Positions 54,139 through 62,917 of a stretch of 64,000 nt of DNA are shown here, piece by piece. The stretch lies in contig NZ_PIOC01000002.1 in the NCBI RefSeq assembly GCF_003369575.1, forward strand, positions 1 to 64,000. The letters run 5' to 3'. Source of the stretch: Oceanobacillus arenosus. GTDB lineage: Bacteria > Bacillota > Bacilli > Bacillales > Amphibacillaceae. Each line of letters opens with the position of its first letter. Position 1 is the first letter of the stretch. The notes beneath the pieces were generated by a model that was not told the origin of the DNA, ran no database searches, and worked only from the letters and a program-made list of their open reading frames with translations. The position numbers and the translations under genes are program-made.

Positions 54139-54696
54139 TTATCTAATTGTTTTTAATGCAGTAGACCAAGATACGACTTCATTTAGCATCGTTTGAACAG
54201 TTTCTTGATGAAACGGTGCTGGTTTAAAGGTTCTCATTTCTTCAAAATCAGTAAAAAGACTGAGTGCAGGCTGCGTGCCTACTGTTGCGACTTTTGGTAC
54301 AGTTAGGATCAATCGTAAATTATTAGCTGCTGTAACTCCAAGAGTAGAACCATAGCTTACAATTCCTGCTGCTTTATTATTCCACTCAACATATAAATAA
54401 TCGATTGCATCTTTTAATCCAGATGTAACAGCTTTGTTGTATTCTGGAGTGACAAAAACAAAACCATCAAGTTCCCTAATTTTTTCAGACCAAGCTTTTG
54501 CCTCTGGTGCTTCATAATCCTGTGACATAATTGCAGGAATTGGTTCATTAAATTTTGGCAGGTTGAAATCCTTAATATCTACCAATTCAAACGAAGCATC
54601 TGTTCTTTGGTCTGCAACGGATTTCACCCATTCTGATACCTGTATATTTACGCGTGAATCTCTCGTACTCCCAGTAATAATGCCGATTTTAATCAT
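54139..54696 (-). CDS. NADPH-dependent FMN reductase family protein
   Basis: A 185-residue flavodoxin-like protein. GIITGSTRDSRVN binds the flavin phosphate, and FVFVTPEYNKAVTSGLKDAIDYL carries the conserved PEYN and flavin-contact residues. Members reduce quinones, azo dyes, chromate or nitro compounds. It starts the minus-strand operon after GGAGGAAT and faces the TetR-type gene, which probably controls it. Confidence 0.88.
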   Translation of the reverse strand: MIKIGIITGSTRDSRVNIQVSEWVKSVADQRTDASFELVDIKDFNLPKFNEPIPAIMSQDYEAPEAKAWSEKIRELDGFVFVTPEYNKAVTSGLKDAIDYLYVEWNNKAAGIVSYGSTLGVTAANNLRLILTVPKVATVGTQPALSLFTDFEEMRTFKPAPFHQETVQTMLNEVVSWSTALKTIR

Positions 54697-54850
54697 ATTT
54701 ATTCCTCCTGAAATTGTTTAACAAAACATCCTATTTGCCTTACAATTGAATTTTAGGTCATAATGAATAAAATCAACACCAATAGTTCTGTAGATTTGTT
54801 GGTTATACAACACATTTAGGAAATTGTTTAAAAAGTAGGAGTGATAATAA
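54697..54850. promoter_or_regulatory. Divergent control region with candidate operators
   Basis: A 12-bp direct repeat GAAATTGTTTAA occurs at 54710-54721 and 54820-54831, each next to one gene's binding site. The first copy is inside the palindrome TTGTT-T-AACAA (54714-54724). A central inverted repeat TGTTG-N6-CAACA lies at 54797-54812. A weak rightward promoter TTGCCT-N18-CATAAT (54735-54764) is possible. Confidence 0.55.
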
Positions 54851-55420
54851 ATGGAACAATCAAAGACGGACCCACGAGTTTTACGTACTCGCAAATTAAT
54901 CATGGATTCTTTTATGGAACTTTCAAGTAAAAAGGAATTTAAGGATATTACCGTTAAGGATATTACAGCGGAGGCTGTAATTAATCGTGCCACATTCTAT
55001 TATCACTTTGAGGATATATATGACTTATTGGAAAAGGTATTGTCAGAAGTATTGTTAGTTAATTTGGACGGCGATTACTATCAAAATTATGAACTAAATG
55101 AAGAAGCACTGATAAATATTTTCAAAGCAATCACGAACTTTCAAAAGTCATTATCCAATCGTTGCCATAGAGGGTATGAAGATACGATTGCCCGGATTAT
55201 TAGAGAGCAGCTCGAAGTCATTTTTCATAAAATGCTGTTAAAACAGCGTCCAACTGAAGATGTGCAAGCACAAAAGGTTACGGCTGTTATGTTAAGCTGG
55301 GGAATTTATGGGGCTTCAGTTGAATGGAGAAGAAGCAGTAAGGAGATATCGCCGGAGGAATATATCCATTCAGCAATTCCTTATATTATGAAGGGGATTG
55401 ATTTGGGGGACGCTGATTAA
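54851..55420 (+). CDS. TetR/AcrR family transcriptional regulator
   Basis: A 189-residue regulator. The N-terminal helix-turn-helix has KDITVKDITAEAVINRATFYYHFEDIYDLLEKV (residues 35-67), the canonical TetR DNA-binding signature; the C-terminal ligand and dimer domain is of the TetR_C type common in Firmicutes. It is divergent from the FMN reductase operon, so it likely represses that operon and itself through the palindromes between them. The ligand is unknown. Confidence 0.9.
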   Translation: MEQSKTDPRVLRTRKLIMDSFMELSSKKEFKDITVKDITAEAVINRATFYYHFEDIYDLLEKVLSEVLLVNLDGDYYQNYELNEEALINIFKAITNFQKSLSNRCHRGYEDTIARIIREQLEVIFHKMLLKQRPTEDVQAQKVTAVMLSWGIYGASVEWRRSSKEISPEEYIHSAIPYIMKGIDLGDAD

Positions 55421-55473
55421 TATGTATCCTGTGAAATAAATTGGAGACTGGTTTTGAATAAATTGGTAAAAGA

Positions 55474-55517
55474 AAAAAGATGATTTGGCTTATAATAAGA
55501 CCTAAATCATCTTTTTG
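55474..55517. terminator. Bidirectional terminator between the TetR gene and the kinase gene
   Basis: A 13-bp perfect stem (55474-55486 with 55504-55516) with A-rich and T-rich flanks; it can end both converging transcripts. Confidence 0.82.
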
Positions 55518-55521
55518 CTAT

Positions 55522-58389
55522 TTAACTCTGTTTATGAGGTACCAAAATCTGACCGTCTTTTTCATTACTTAATAGTGTTTGCATGATTAACTTAGATAAT
55601 TGGCTTGGTTTATAAGGCTTAACCAAGTAATCCTGTGCACCAAGTGAGAATCCTAGTTCTTTTTCGTCAAGAGCAGTTGAAACGAATATCGGAACATCTG
55701 ACAGTTCTTCTCTTGCTTTCATTTCTTTCATAATTGTCCATCCATCTATTTCATCTTCTAGCATGATGTCCAAAACTACAGTATCAGGTGCTTCCAGTTT
55801 CATTTGCTCAAACGCCTTTTTGCCACTGCTAAACTGATTTACACTGAATCCCCAATCCTGTAGCTCATGCTTTAATAGTTCTGCAAGGCTTGGATCATCC
55901 TCTACAATCATAATGGTGTACTTATTCATAGATGTATCACTATTTTCATCTGGAATGCTAGATTTCATTCTTACTAGTGGAAGGTGAACTGTGAATGTGC
56001 TTCCTTTCCCATATACAGAACTTACAGAGATTATCCCCCTGTGTGCTTTGGCAATCTCCTGAACAATGGCAAGTCCTAATCCAGTACCACCAATTTTTCG
56101 TCGATCGGAATTATCGACCCTATAAAATTGCTGGAACAAATGAGGAATTGCATCTTCAGGAATCCCAAGCCCCTCATCTTTAATATCAATAGAGACCGTA
56201 TCTTTACTTCGATATATTCGGATAAAGATGTTTCCTCCATTTGGAGAATACTTGATCGCATTACTTAATAAGTTTGTAAACACTTGCCCTATTTTACTTT
56301 GGTCTCCTAATATGATTGTTTCTTCAGTTTCAACTATAAAATTAATTTTATGTATCGATGTGTTGATTTCTTGAAGCTTAATCACATGTTGCAGAATCGA
56401 TTGAATATCGATATATTTCTTTTCATATGTCTGCTTGCCTGATTCCATTCTTTGAATATCAAGAAAGTCGTTAATAAGTGCTGTTAACCGTTTTGCTTCA
56501 TTATAAATCGTCTGCAAATACTTTGTTTTTCGCTCAGGCTTTAATTCCTTCGTTAGCAATAACTCTGTGAAACCAAGTACACTAGCCAATGGTGTTCTTA
56601 ATTCATGGCTGACTGTACTGACCAATTCAGATTTCATTTCCGCAACTTCATTCTCTTTTGTAATATCACGATGAACGAGTAGCATACCAAAATCATCTTC
56701 AAAGTCTTGGAGTATTTTAGAATATACTTTAATTACTTGGTTACTGTCTTTCATTCTGTAAATAAAGGAATGATCTTCATTAGGGCTATGTTTAGCAGCA
56801 TGTATCAGTTTTTCCAGGGAGTCAATAAAGTCATCCTCCTGAATTTGCTCTTCCATCGAACAGCTCCATTTATCCCAGGGTAGTCCTAATAATTCCTTCG
56901 AAGGATCGCTCCATTTAAATATTTTGCATAATGGCTGGTTTAACTGAATAATTTTGTTGTCTTTGTCAATCAACTGTATTCCTTCTTGCACCGTATTCAA
57001 GATATCTTGGTTTAATCGTGAGTCATTTTTAGACTGCTCAAACAACCTGATTTTTTCGAGATAAATTGCAATTTGTCTTGAGAGTATGTCATATTCAGTT
57101 AGCTCACTAGCCGAAAATGGGTTTCCGAATCTCGTGTAAACCATTACTGCTATAACACAGAAATTGGAAATGACAGGCAAATACAAGTCGTAGCTATATT
57201 GGATTGTTTCATGGTAGCCTTTTTCTGTGTGATGTTGCTCCCTTTTTATCGTAAATGCCTTTTTCTCAGTAATTAACCGATGGATTAAGTCACTGTCCAT
57301 ATGATTTCTAAATTGTTCTATCCCTAATTGAGAAATACCACATGCGGCAAAAGCGTCCTCATTCAAGTAAGAAATAATCCCCTTATCTGTTTCAGTAACT
57401 TTACACATGCTTTCAACGATACTTTGTAGTACTTTCTCTTTATTAAGCGAAGAGGAAATACCGTTAATAAGCTCATTTCTATCTTTAAGTTTATGTTCCC
57501 TATCTGTAATAATTTCAAGTGTTGATTGAAGTTCTTGCTGCTGGGCCTGGAGTTCTTCTTGCTGTGCAGAGAGCTCTTCGTTTTGGGCAAGTAAGTCTTG
57601 TTCTTTATCCTGAATACTCTCTACCATCTTCTTGAATGCAACGGATAATGTACCTAATTCATCTTTTCTTGTTGAACCGACCTCGATGATAGCATCTCTG
57701 CCAGCAGCGATTTCATTAGCTGAAAAGGTAAACTCAGCAATAGGTTCCCCAATCTTTTTGAAAAACATTCGAATAATGAAGAGCAAGAGAATTAGAAGGA
57801 ATATGCTTAATATAACTACACTGTTTTGGATGTGTAATTGATTTTCGCTAAGTTTTTCAGCGTTCTTTTCAATTTGTTCATGGAGCAATGCGCTATAAAG
57901 CTTTGTTTGATTTACAAATTCATCCGCCCTTTGAATGACAGAACGGTCATAAAGGTCAACACTCCGCTCCTGATTTCCTTCGTATTCATTCCTGACAAAA
58001 GGGAGCAATTCGGAGAAATAGAACGATGAAAAATTGCCAATACCACTGATAAAGGATTTTTCTTCTTCATTATCTATCAATTGTTCCAGCTCAATAATCT
58101 GTTGCTGTATTTCAGTTTCTATATTTGGTGCTGCTTCGCTACTTTCAGGTACTATTATAGATAATGTATCATCCATTATTAACATTCGCGAACTAAGCTG
58201 TTCATAAATATCATCTGTAATCAGTTGTTTGTCCTCAATTTTCTCTCTTTGCTGAATATATTCAGCATGCGATTTATGCTGAAAATAAAATAATAACCCT
58301 GTTCCAATAATGAAAAACAGGAAACATATCCCCATTAGTAATAAAATCTGCCGAGATAAAGACTTATTGAAATAATTAACGATCCTCAT
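55522..58389 (-). CDS. Hybrid sensor histidine kinase with GAF, PAS and receiver domains
   Basis: A 955-residue membrane kinase. Order: membrane helix 14-34; helical extracellular sensor to about 190; second helix 191-211; HAMP-like 214-267; glutamine-rich coiled coil 264-300; GAF about 305-450; PAS about 460-575; HisKA with SHELRTP (H595); HATPase with the N box ending in N710, DEGLGI (738-743) and GGTGLGLAI; C-terminal receiver with D874 and K924. No Hpt domain is present, so its phosphate would pass on through the Hpt of the first gene of the operon. It overlaps the response regulator gene by 14 nt. Confidence 0.93.
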   Translation of the reverse strand: MRIVNYFNKSLSRQILLLMGICFLFFIIGTGLLFYFQHKSHAEYIQQREKIEDKQLITDDIYEQLSSRMLIMDDTLSIIVPESSEAAPNIETEIQQQIIELEQLIDNEEEKSFISGIGNFSSFYFSELLPFVRNEYEGNQERSVDLYDRSVIQRADEFVNQTKLYSALLHEQIEKNAEKLSENQLHIQNSVVILSIFLLILLLFIIRMFFKKIGEPIAEFTFSANEIAAGRDAIIEVGSTRKDELGTLSVAFKKMVESIQDKEQDLLAQNEELSAQQEELQAQQQELQSTLEIITDREHKLKDRNELINGISSSLNKEKVLQSIVESMCKVTETDKGIISYLNEDAFAACGISQLGIEQFRNHMDSDLIHRLITEKKAFTIKREQHHTEKGYHETIQYSYDLYLPVISNFCVIAVMVYTRFGNPFSASELTEYDILSRQIAIYLEKIRLFEQSKNDSRLNQDILNTVQEGIQLIDKDNKIIQLNQPLCKIFKWSDPSKELLGLPWDKWSCSMEEQIQEDDFIDSLEKLIHAAKHSPNEDHSFIYRMKDSNQVIKVYSKILQDFEDDFGMLLVHRDITKENEVAEMKSELVSTVSHELRTPLASVLGFTELLLTKELKPERKTKYLQTIYNEAKRLTALINDFLDIQRMESGKQTYEKKYIDIQSILQHVIKLQEINTSIHKINFIVETEETIILGDQSKIGQVFTNLLSNAIKYSPNGGNIFIRIYRSKDTVSIDIKDEGLGIPEDAIPHLFQQFYRVDNSDRRKIGGTGLGLAIVQEIAKAHRGIISVSSVYGKGSTFTVHLPLVRMKSSIPDENSDTSMNKYTIMIVEDDPSLAELLKHELQDWGFSVNQFSSGKKAFEQMKLEAPDTVVLDIMLEDEIDGWTIMKEMKAREELSDVPIFVSTALDEKELGFSLGAQDYLVKPYKPSQLSKLIMQTLLSNEKDGQILVPHKQS

Positions 58390-58747
58390 TTAGAATTTCC
58401 TCAACTAATTCCAAAAGTTTCAACGGGCTAAATGGCTTTGCCATAAAATAATCAGCTCCCGCTTTAAATATGCGTGCTTGTTCATATGCCTGACTTTTTG
58501 CAGAAAGCATTAGGATTTTGGTATGCTCTTCTTTTTCCTTGCTCCTCATTTTTTCAATAATTTCCATTCCCGTATAAACAGGCATCATATAATCTAAAAT
58601 AACCAAATCATAGCGATTGTTTTGTAAAAAGCCGATTGCTTCACCACCGTCAGCAGCTTCATCAATCATATATCCTTCATCTTCTAATGTATCTACAATG
58701 AGCATGCGCAGCACTTCTTCATCTTCTGCCAATAAAATTCTCTTCAT
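58376..58747 (-). CDS. Single-domain response regulator (CheY-like)
   Basis: A 123-residue receiver with no output domain. The acidic pair E8/D9, phospho-acceptor D52 (LVILDYMMP) and K104 (AKPF) are intact. It is likely an intermediate or phosphate sink between the hybrid kinase (overlapping downstream) and the Hpt-containing cyclase (29 nt upstream). Confidence 0.93.
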   Translation of the reverse strand: MKRILLAEDEEVLRMLIVDTLEDEGYMIDEAADGGEAIGFLQNNRYDLVILDYMMPVYTGMEIIEKMRSKEKEEHTKILMLSAKSQAYEQARIFKAGADYFMAKPFSPLKLLELVEEILNEDR

Positions 58748-58776
58748 TAATGATCACCTTTCTATATTTATATTAA

Positions 58777-60399
58777 CTATTTCATACTATTTAGTAGTCT
58801 TTCAATTCTAGCTTGTAGATCACTTATCTCAAATGGTTTTATTATGTAATCATCGGCACCAAGCATCAAAGCACGTTTTACGTCACTCTTATTACTTCTC
58901 CCAGTGAGCATAATTACCTTATATTGTTTGGCCTTTTGCCACTGCTTTACTTGCTGAAGAACTTCTATTCCATCCATCTTAGGCATAACACCATCCAAGA
59001 TTAGTAGATGATTGACATCTTCCTTTGCATGTTTTGAATTTAAAAAGGCTGGTCCATTCTCAAAAACCTTGATGTTTAGCTCGAAACGATTGATGGATAA
59101 AGACTCCAATTCATTGGCTAATAGGGTCCGTATTATGAAGTTATCATCGACAACGGAAATATTCAGATACCCCTTTTGATTTTCACTAACACTATCTGCT
59201 ATTGAACACACGACTTGTGCCCGGCCATTGTTTTTTGCTTCATATAATGAACTATCTGCCATTTTGAGTGCCTGATCTATTGTAACAGTTTCATCTTCCA
59301 CCATAAAGACTCCAGCAGAAAATGTAACGGTGAAGTTAATATCTTGATGGGTAAAAACGAGGCTTGAAAAGCCATCATTTAATTCAGTTAAGCGATTTTT
59401 TGCCTCTTCACTCGTGGTTTTTGGAAATACAATAACAAATTCTTCTCCACCATAACGGTAAATAACATCTAAACTTCGAATGTTCTGTTTCAAATACTGG
59501 GCAAAATCTTGGAGCACTTTATCGCCCATGAGATGCCCGTATGTATCGTTTATTTTCTTAAAATAGTCAATATCAACAATACAAATTGAGAATGGATCTT
59601 TTGTCCGTTTAAAATCCTGGAAGAAGCGGGGTAAACTTTGCACTAGGAATCTTCTGTTATAAACCTGTGTCAGTTCATCAATTAATACAGATTGATCAAA
59701 CATCTTCTTCCTTTGTAAATGATGCTTAACTCTTACTACAAATTCTTCCAAATCAATCGGCTTTTGTATAAAGTCATCCGCACCATTTTGATATGCTTTT
59801 ATTCGAGTTTGCTTACTATCCTCGATGCTAATCATTATTGTAGGAATAAAGTATTTTTCATTATATTCCTGAATCTCTTGTAGCACTTCAAAGCCATTTT
59901 TATGTGGCAAATGGACATCAAGAATGAGGCAATCTGGCTTCATTTCGAAATACTGCTTAACGGCTTGTTCTGGATCTGTACAGGCCATAACCATCCAATT
60001 ATTTTCTTCTAGCGCCTCTTTTAACATGATAAGCATGGAAGGGTCATCATCTATGATTTGGATTAACGGTGCATTTGATTGAGGAATGGGTTCATCCGGT
60101 ATGGTTAGTTCATTAAAGTTCTCATACTCATACGTAAATTCAATCAGCGGCGATAGAAACCTTTTTAATTCAATAACATCCCACATGGAATCATTATCCT
60201 CATCAACTTTTTCTAGTAGATTTTCAGAGATCTCAAGGAGTTTTTCAATCTGGAGTGTTCCCGAAGTTCCTTTAATAGAATGCAAAAACCGATATATTTC
60301 AGCGTTTGCGACCTTTCCACCTTCCTCAAGTATTAACCATTTTGACAGGTTATCTTTAATTGTTTGTAAAAGATGATTTTTATATTTTTGTAGATCCAT
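58777..60399 (-). CDS. Hpt-REC-GGDEF-REC diguanylate cyclase
   Basis: A 540-residue cytosolic multi-domain protein. N-terminal Hpt-like helix bundle with H40 in FLHSIKGTSG; first receiver about 111-230 with D161; GGDEF domain about 235-400 with active-site GGEEF at 317-321 and an inhibitory RxxD (R308-D311) five residues before it; second receiver about 412-538 with D469 and K521. It should make cyclic di-GMP from GTP under phosphorelay control and product inhibition. It is the first gene of the three-gene operon. GGGTGG precedes the start. Confidence 0.92.
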   Translation of the reverse strand: MDLQKYKNHLLQTIKDNLSKWLILEEGGKVANAEIYRFLHSIKGTSGTLQIEKLLEISENLLEKVDEDNDSMWDVIELKRFLSPLIEFTYEYENFNELTIPDEPIPQSNAPLIQIIDDDPSMLIMLKEALEENNWMVMACTDPEQAVKQYFEMKPDCLILDVHLPHKNGFEVLQEIQEYNEKYFIPTIMISIEDSKQTRIKAYQNGADDFIQKPIDLEEFVVRVKHHLQRKKMFDQSVLIDELTQVYNRRFLVQSLPRFFQDFKRTKDPFSICIVDIDYFKKINDTYGHLMGDKVLQDFAQYLKQNIRSLDVIYRYGGEEFVIVFPKTTSEEAKNRLTELNDGFSSLVFTHQDINFTVTFSAGVFMVEDETVTIDQALKMADSSLYEAKNNGRAQVVCSIADSVSENQKGYLNISVVDDNFIIRTLLANELESLSINRFELNIKVFENGPAFLNSKHAKEDVNHLLILDGVMPKMDGIEVLQQVKQWQKAKQYKVIMLTGRSNKSDVKRALMLGADDYIIKPFEISDLQARIERLLNSMK

Positions 60400-60650
60400 T
60401 TATATGCCACCCGTCCTATAGAGTTTTTCCGCGCGATTGATAGTGTAGAATGTTTGACGTAAATAAAACAGTGAAAAAGGAAGATCCTCTAATGGTAGAA
60501 TAAAGTCACCACAACTCATCCATGGAAAAGAAGTCTTCCTATGACCTATTTTACAGTAGAAATAGTCGATACACTAGTACATACTTATTTTTTCTACAAA
60601 ATGAACTTTCTGGGGCTACGATTACTCCTATAAGGGAGAGAGGTGAATGC
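60400..60650. other. Divergent spacer between the cyclase operon and the sigma gene
   Basis: A 251-nt stretch without a supported gene. It holds an AGGAAGA/TCTTCCT inverted repeat (60478-60484 with 60533-60539) far apart. I see no convincing SigA or ECF promoter. The sigma gene frame is open through part of it (from 60522) but lacks a binding site there. Confidence 0.4.
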
Positions 60651-61196
60651 ATGAATGTCGATCGGCTGGTGAAAAAGGCAAAGAGGGGAAGCAAGGAAGC
60701 ATTACTTCAATTGATTATGGCTGAAAAGGATAATTATTTTAGATTAGCTCTCACTTATCTAGGCAATTCACATGATGCCATGGATGTGATGGAGGACATG
60801 ATTGTTACCTTATATGAAAAGGTCTATCAACTCAAAAAGGAAGAGGCTTTTTACAGCTGGAGTAAAACAATCTTGGTGAATCAGTGTAAAAGCGTATTAC
60901 GTAAGCAAAAGAAACTGGTCTTATTGGATAATTGGAATACGATGATGGAGGAGGAATTTAGTTCTACGATAACGAGTGATCCTTATAATAGTAGGGAAAT
61001 CAAAATTGACATTGATGCATTGTTATTATATCTAAATCCCCATCAAAGAGAGGCAATCCAATTAAAATACTTTCATGATCTCGATTACCAAACCATTGCT
61101 AATATAACAAAGGCGCCAATTGGGACGGTCAAATCAAGGATCTCTGAAGGGTTGAAGAGGCTAGGGGATCAATATAGGAGTGATGATGATGAATAA
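60651..61196 (+). CDS. ECF-type RNA polymerase sigma factor
   Basis: A 181-residue sigma-70 family protein with region 2 (NYFRLALTYLGNSHDAMDVMEDMIVTLYEKVYQL, residues 30-63) and region 4 (LNPHQREAIQLKYFHDLDYQTIANI followed by GTVKSRISEGLKRLG). ATG 60651 follows GAGAGAGGTG; the upstream extension reads like non-coding sequence. It overlaps the next gene, a membrane protein with the domain typical of Firmicutes anti-sigma factors. Confidence 0.88.
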   Translation: MNVDRLVKKAKRGSKEALLQLIMAEKDNYFRLALTYLGNSHDAMDVMEDMIVTLYEKVYQLKKEEAFYSWSKTILVNQCKSVLRKQKKLVLLDNWNTMMEEEFSSTITSDPYNSREIKIDIDALLLYLNPHQREAIQLKYFHDLDYQTIANITKAPIGTVKSRISEGLKRLGDQYRSDDDE

Positions 61197-62481
61197 TGCT
61201 CGGAAGCGGTTAGCTGAAGAGAAGAAGCGTCTGGACTTGATTCATGCACCAGAAGAATTGGAAGCAAGATTGAGAAATAAGCTAAACACGACGCCAAATC
61301 GAAGGAAACGCATGCCATCAATGTGGAAGCTGGCAGCAGTCGCCTTAGTTATGATCGTCATCATTAGCTATCAATACAATGCATTTGCTTACTATGGTAA
61401 GAAATTACTCGGATTTGATGAGGTGATTTCTGGTACAATAAGGGAACTTAATAATGAAGGGATGGGGCAAATTGTAGATGAACGGACAACATTTGAAAAT
61501 GGGACAGAGCTTACTATTGATGGCATCATGACGGATGCGAATCAATTGATCATGTATTATACATTGACCAATCCAAATGGGGTAGGGGATTATGATACGG
61601 AAATGTTTCGGCCATTTAACATCACCGGTTTCCTAACGAATTCCCATCTTGAAAGTGGCACGTCATTACTGAATGACGATCAGACAGAGTTAAAAGGAGT
61701 GTTGACCTTTGAGCCTGTAAGTCCATTTTCAAAGGAATTAACCTTGCATTTTTGGCAAGGGTTAGAGGGTGGTCAAATGCTTGAGTTAGAACAACGTATT
61801 TCTTTTACCTATGATCCGAATAAGGCAATAAAGACTGAAATTAAACAGGCGATTAAGCAAACCTTCACAGCCGATCAAGGCAAGATTACATTTAACTGGA
61901 TTACGGCTTCCCCGATGCTCACAGTCATTGAAGGAAAGCTGAATGTTGATAACTTCGATCGGACCCAATTAGGGCTAGACGGCATCGAATTAATTGCTAA
62001 TGGAAAAAGGGTAGACATCATAGGTAGTGGCAGTCGCTCTGGACTTCTCGGGCGGAATTTCGATATTCGCTATGATGCACTTCCTAAGCAGCTGGAATCA
62101 TTAGAATTAGTGATCAAAGCGTTTGTCGGCTATCAAACGTTAAATGAAAACCTCCCGCTTACCTCGCTGGGAGATAAAGCCTTTATGCTTGATGATAAAG
62201 AATTATGGATCAAAGCTGTTTCAGAAACCTCGGATGGCATTGAAATAACGATTGCCAGCGGTTATGACGTACTTCTGGATGGGGTCTCAATCGGATCAAA
62301 AGATGGGATGACCCCTTTAAGTACAACGATTGGTCAAATCGATGCAAAGCAAGAAAATGGAGAGATAATGAAGGAACGTACATTGGTATTCGATACAAGT
62401 GAAAAACCGGAATATCTTCATATCCAGGGGATGCATGTTACGAAGCAATACAATGAAGTCATCGAAATACCTATTGATTAA
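61189..62481 (+). CDS. Membrane-anchored DUF4179 protein, probable anti-sigma factor
   Basis: A 430-residue protein. A charged cytosolic N-terminus of about 46 residues (sigma-binding part), one membrane helix (WKLAAVALVMIVIISYQYNAF), then a large extracellular region beginning AYYGKKLLGFDEVISGTIRELNNEG, typical of DUF4179, with DUF5643-like C-terminal sheet. TAGGAG selects ATG 61189 in a run of GTG ATG ATG ATG. It overlaps the sigma gene by 8 nt, the coupling usual for sigma/anti-sigma pairs. Confidence 0.85.
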   Translation: MNNARKRLAEEKKRLDLIHAPEELEARLRNKLNTTPNRRKRMPSMWKLAAVALVMIVIISYQYNAFAYYGKKLLGFDEVISGTIRELNNEGMGQIVDERTTFENGTELTIDGIMTDANQLIMYYTLTNPNGVGDYDTEMFRPFNITGFLTNSHLESGTSLLNDDQTELKGVLTFEPVSPFSKELTLHFWQGLEGGQMLELEQRISFTYDPNKAIKTEIKQAIKQTFTADQGKITFNWITASPMLTVIEGKLNVDNFDRTQLGLDGIELIANGKRVDIIGSGSRSGLLGRNFDIRYDALPKQLESLELVIKAFVGYQTLNENLPLTSLGDKAFMLDDKELWIKAVSETSDGIEITIASGYDVLLDGVSIGSKDGMTPLSTTIGQIDAKQENGEIMKERTLVFDTSEKPEYLHIQGMHVTKQYNEVIEIPID

Positions 62482-62502
62482 AGAGGTAGAATATTCTACA
62501 GA

Positions 62503-62539
62503 CCCCCTTGGAGTGTCTGCTAGCAAGGCACTCAGGGGG
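62503..62539 (+). other. Hairpin after the anti-sigma gene
   Basis: CCCCCT-GAGTG (62503-62515 with a two-base bulge) pairs with CACTC-AGGGGG (62529-62539). No T-run follows. Confidence 0.6.
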
Positions 62540-62560
62540 TAATATAAAATGGAAGAATGC

Positions 62561-62600
62561 AAAACAACGTGAAGCTTGAATAGAGTTCATGTTGTTTTTT
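62561..62600 (+). terminator. Terminator of the sigma/anti-sigma operon
   Basis: A 13-bp stem (62561-62573 with 62586-62598, one G-T pair) followed by a T6 run. Confidence 0.85.
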
Positions 62601-62654
62601 AACAGCTTAGGATACTATAAAATTGGATGCTGTGGATAACTTAATTACCGAGAA

Positions 62655-62911
62655 AAGCCACTTCCAGCGCCCAGCGAGACTTCCCCCACTTTCGTACGAT
62701 AAGTCAATATCGATTCCGGTACTTAAGGAAGGCCGACGAAAAACAGGCTTCGCCAACGTCGGCATACCCCTAAAGTGAAGGGGCATGTTTCCTTTATCTC
62801 AAAAGGCAAGGAGAAGTTCGACTAAGTTCGCCACGTCCTGTGGCAACGTCGAACCACCTCACGTCCGTGGGGCGCAGTCCGTACACAGCTCAAACGGGCG
62901 CTTGCGCTTTT
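62655..62911. repeat. Large multi-hairpin intergenic repeat element
   Basis: At least four hairpins in 255 nt: GCCGACG/CGTCGGC (62732-62738 with 62757-62763) enclosing GGC-TTC-GCC; CCCCT/AGGGG (62067+600 region, 62767-62771 with 62779-62783); GTTCGAC/GTCGAAC (62816-62822 with 62848-62854) enclosing GCCAC/GTGGC; CCTCAC/GTGGGG (62857-62862 with 62867-62872). It ends in GGGCGCTTGCGCTTTT. GC content is well above the neighbours. It resembles, from memory, dispersed non-coding repeats in halotolerant Bacillaceae; that match is not checked. Confidence 0.75.
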
Positions 62912-62917
62912 GTTCCA

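Noticed and set aside
60522-60650. Upstream extension of the ECF sigma gene
   Set aside because: The added 43 residues have no sigma similarity and no binding site; GAGAGAGGTG directly precedes ATG 60651.
62655-62911. Insertion sequence or transposase remnant at the 62.65 kb spacer
   Set aside because: No open frame with transposase similarity and no clear terminal inverted repeats or target duplication were seen.
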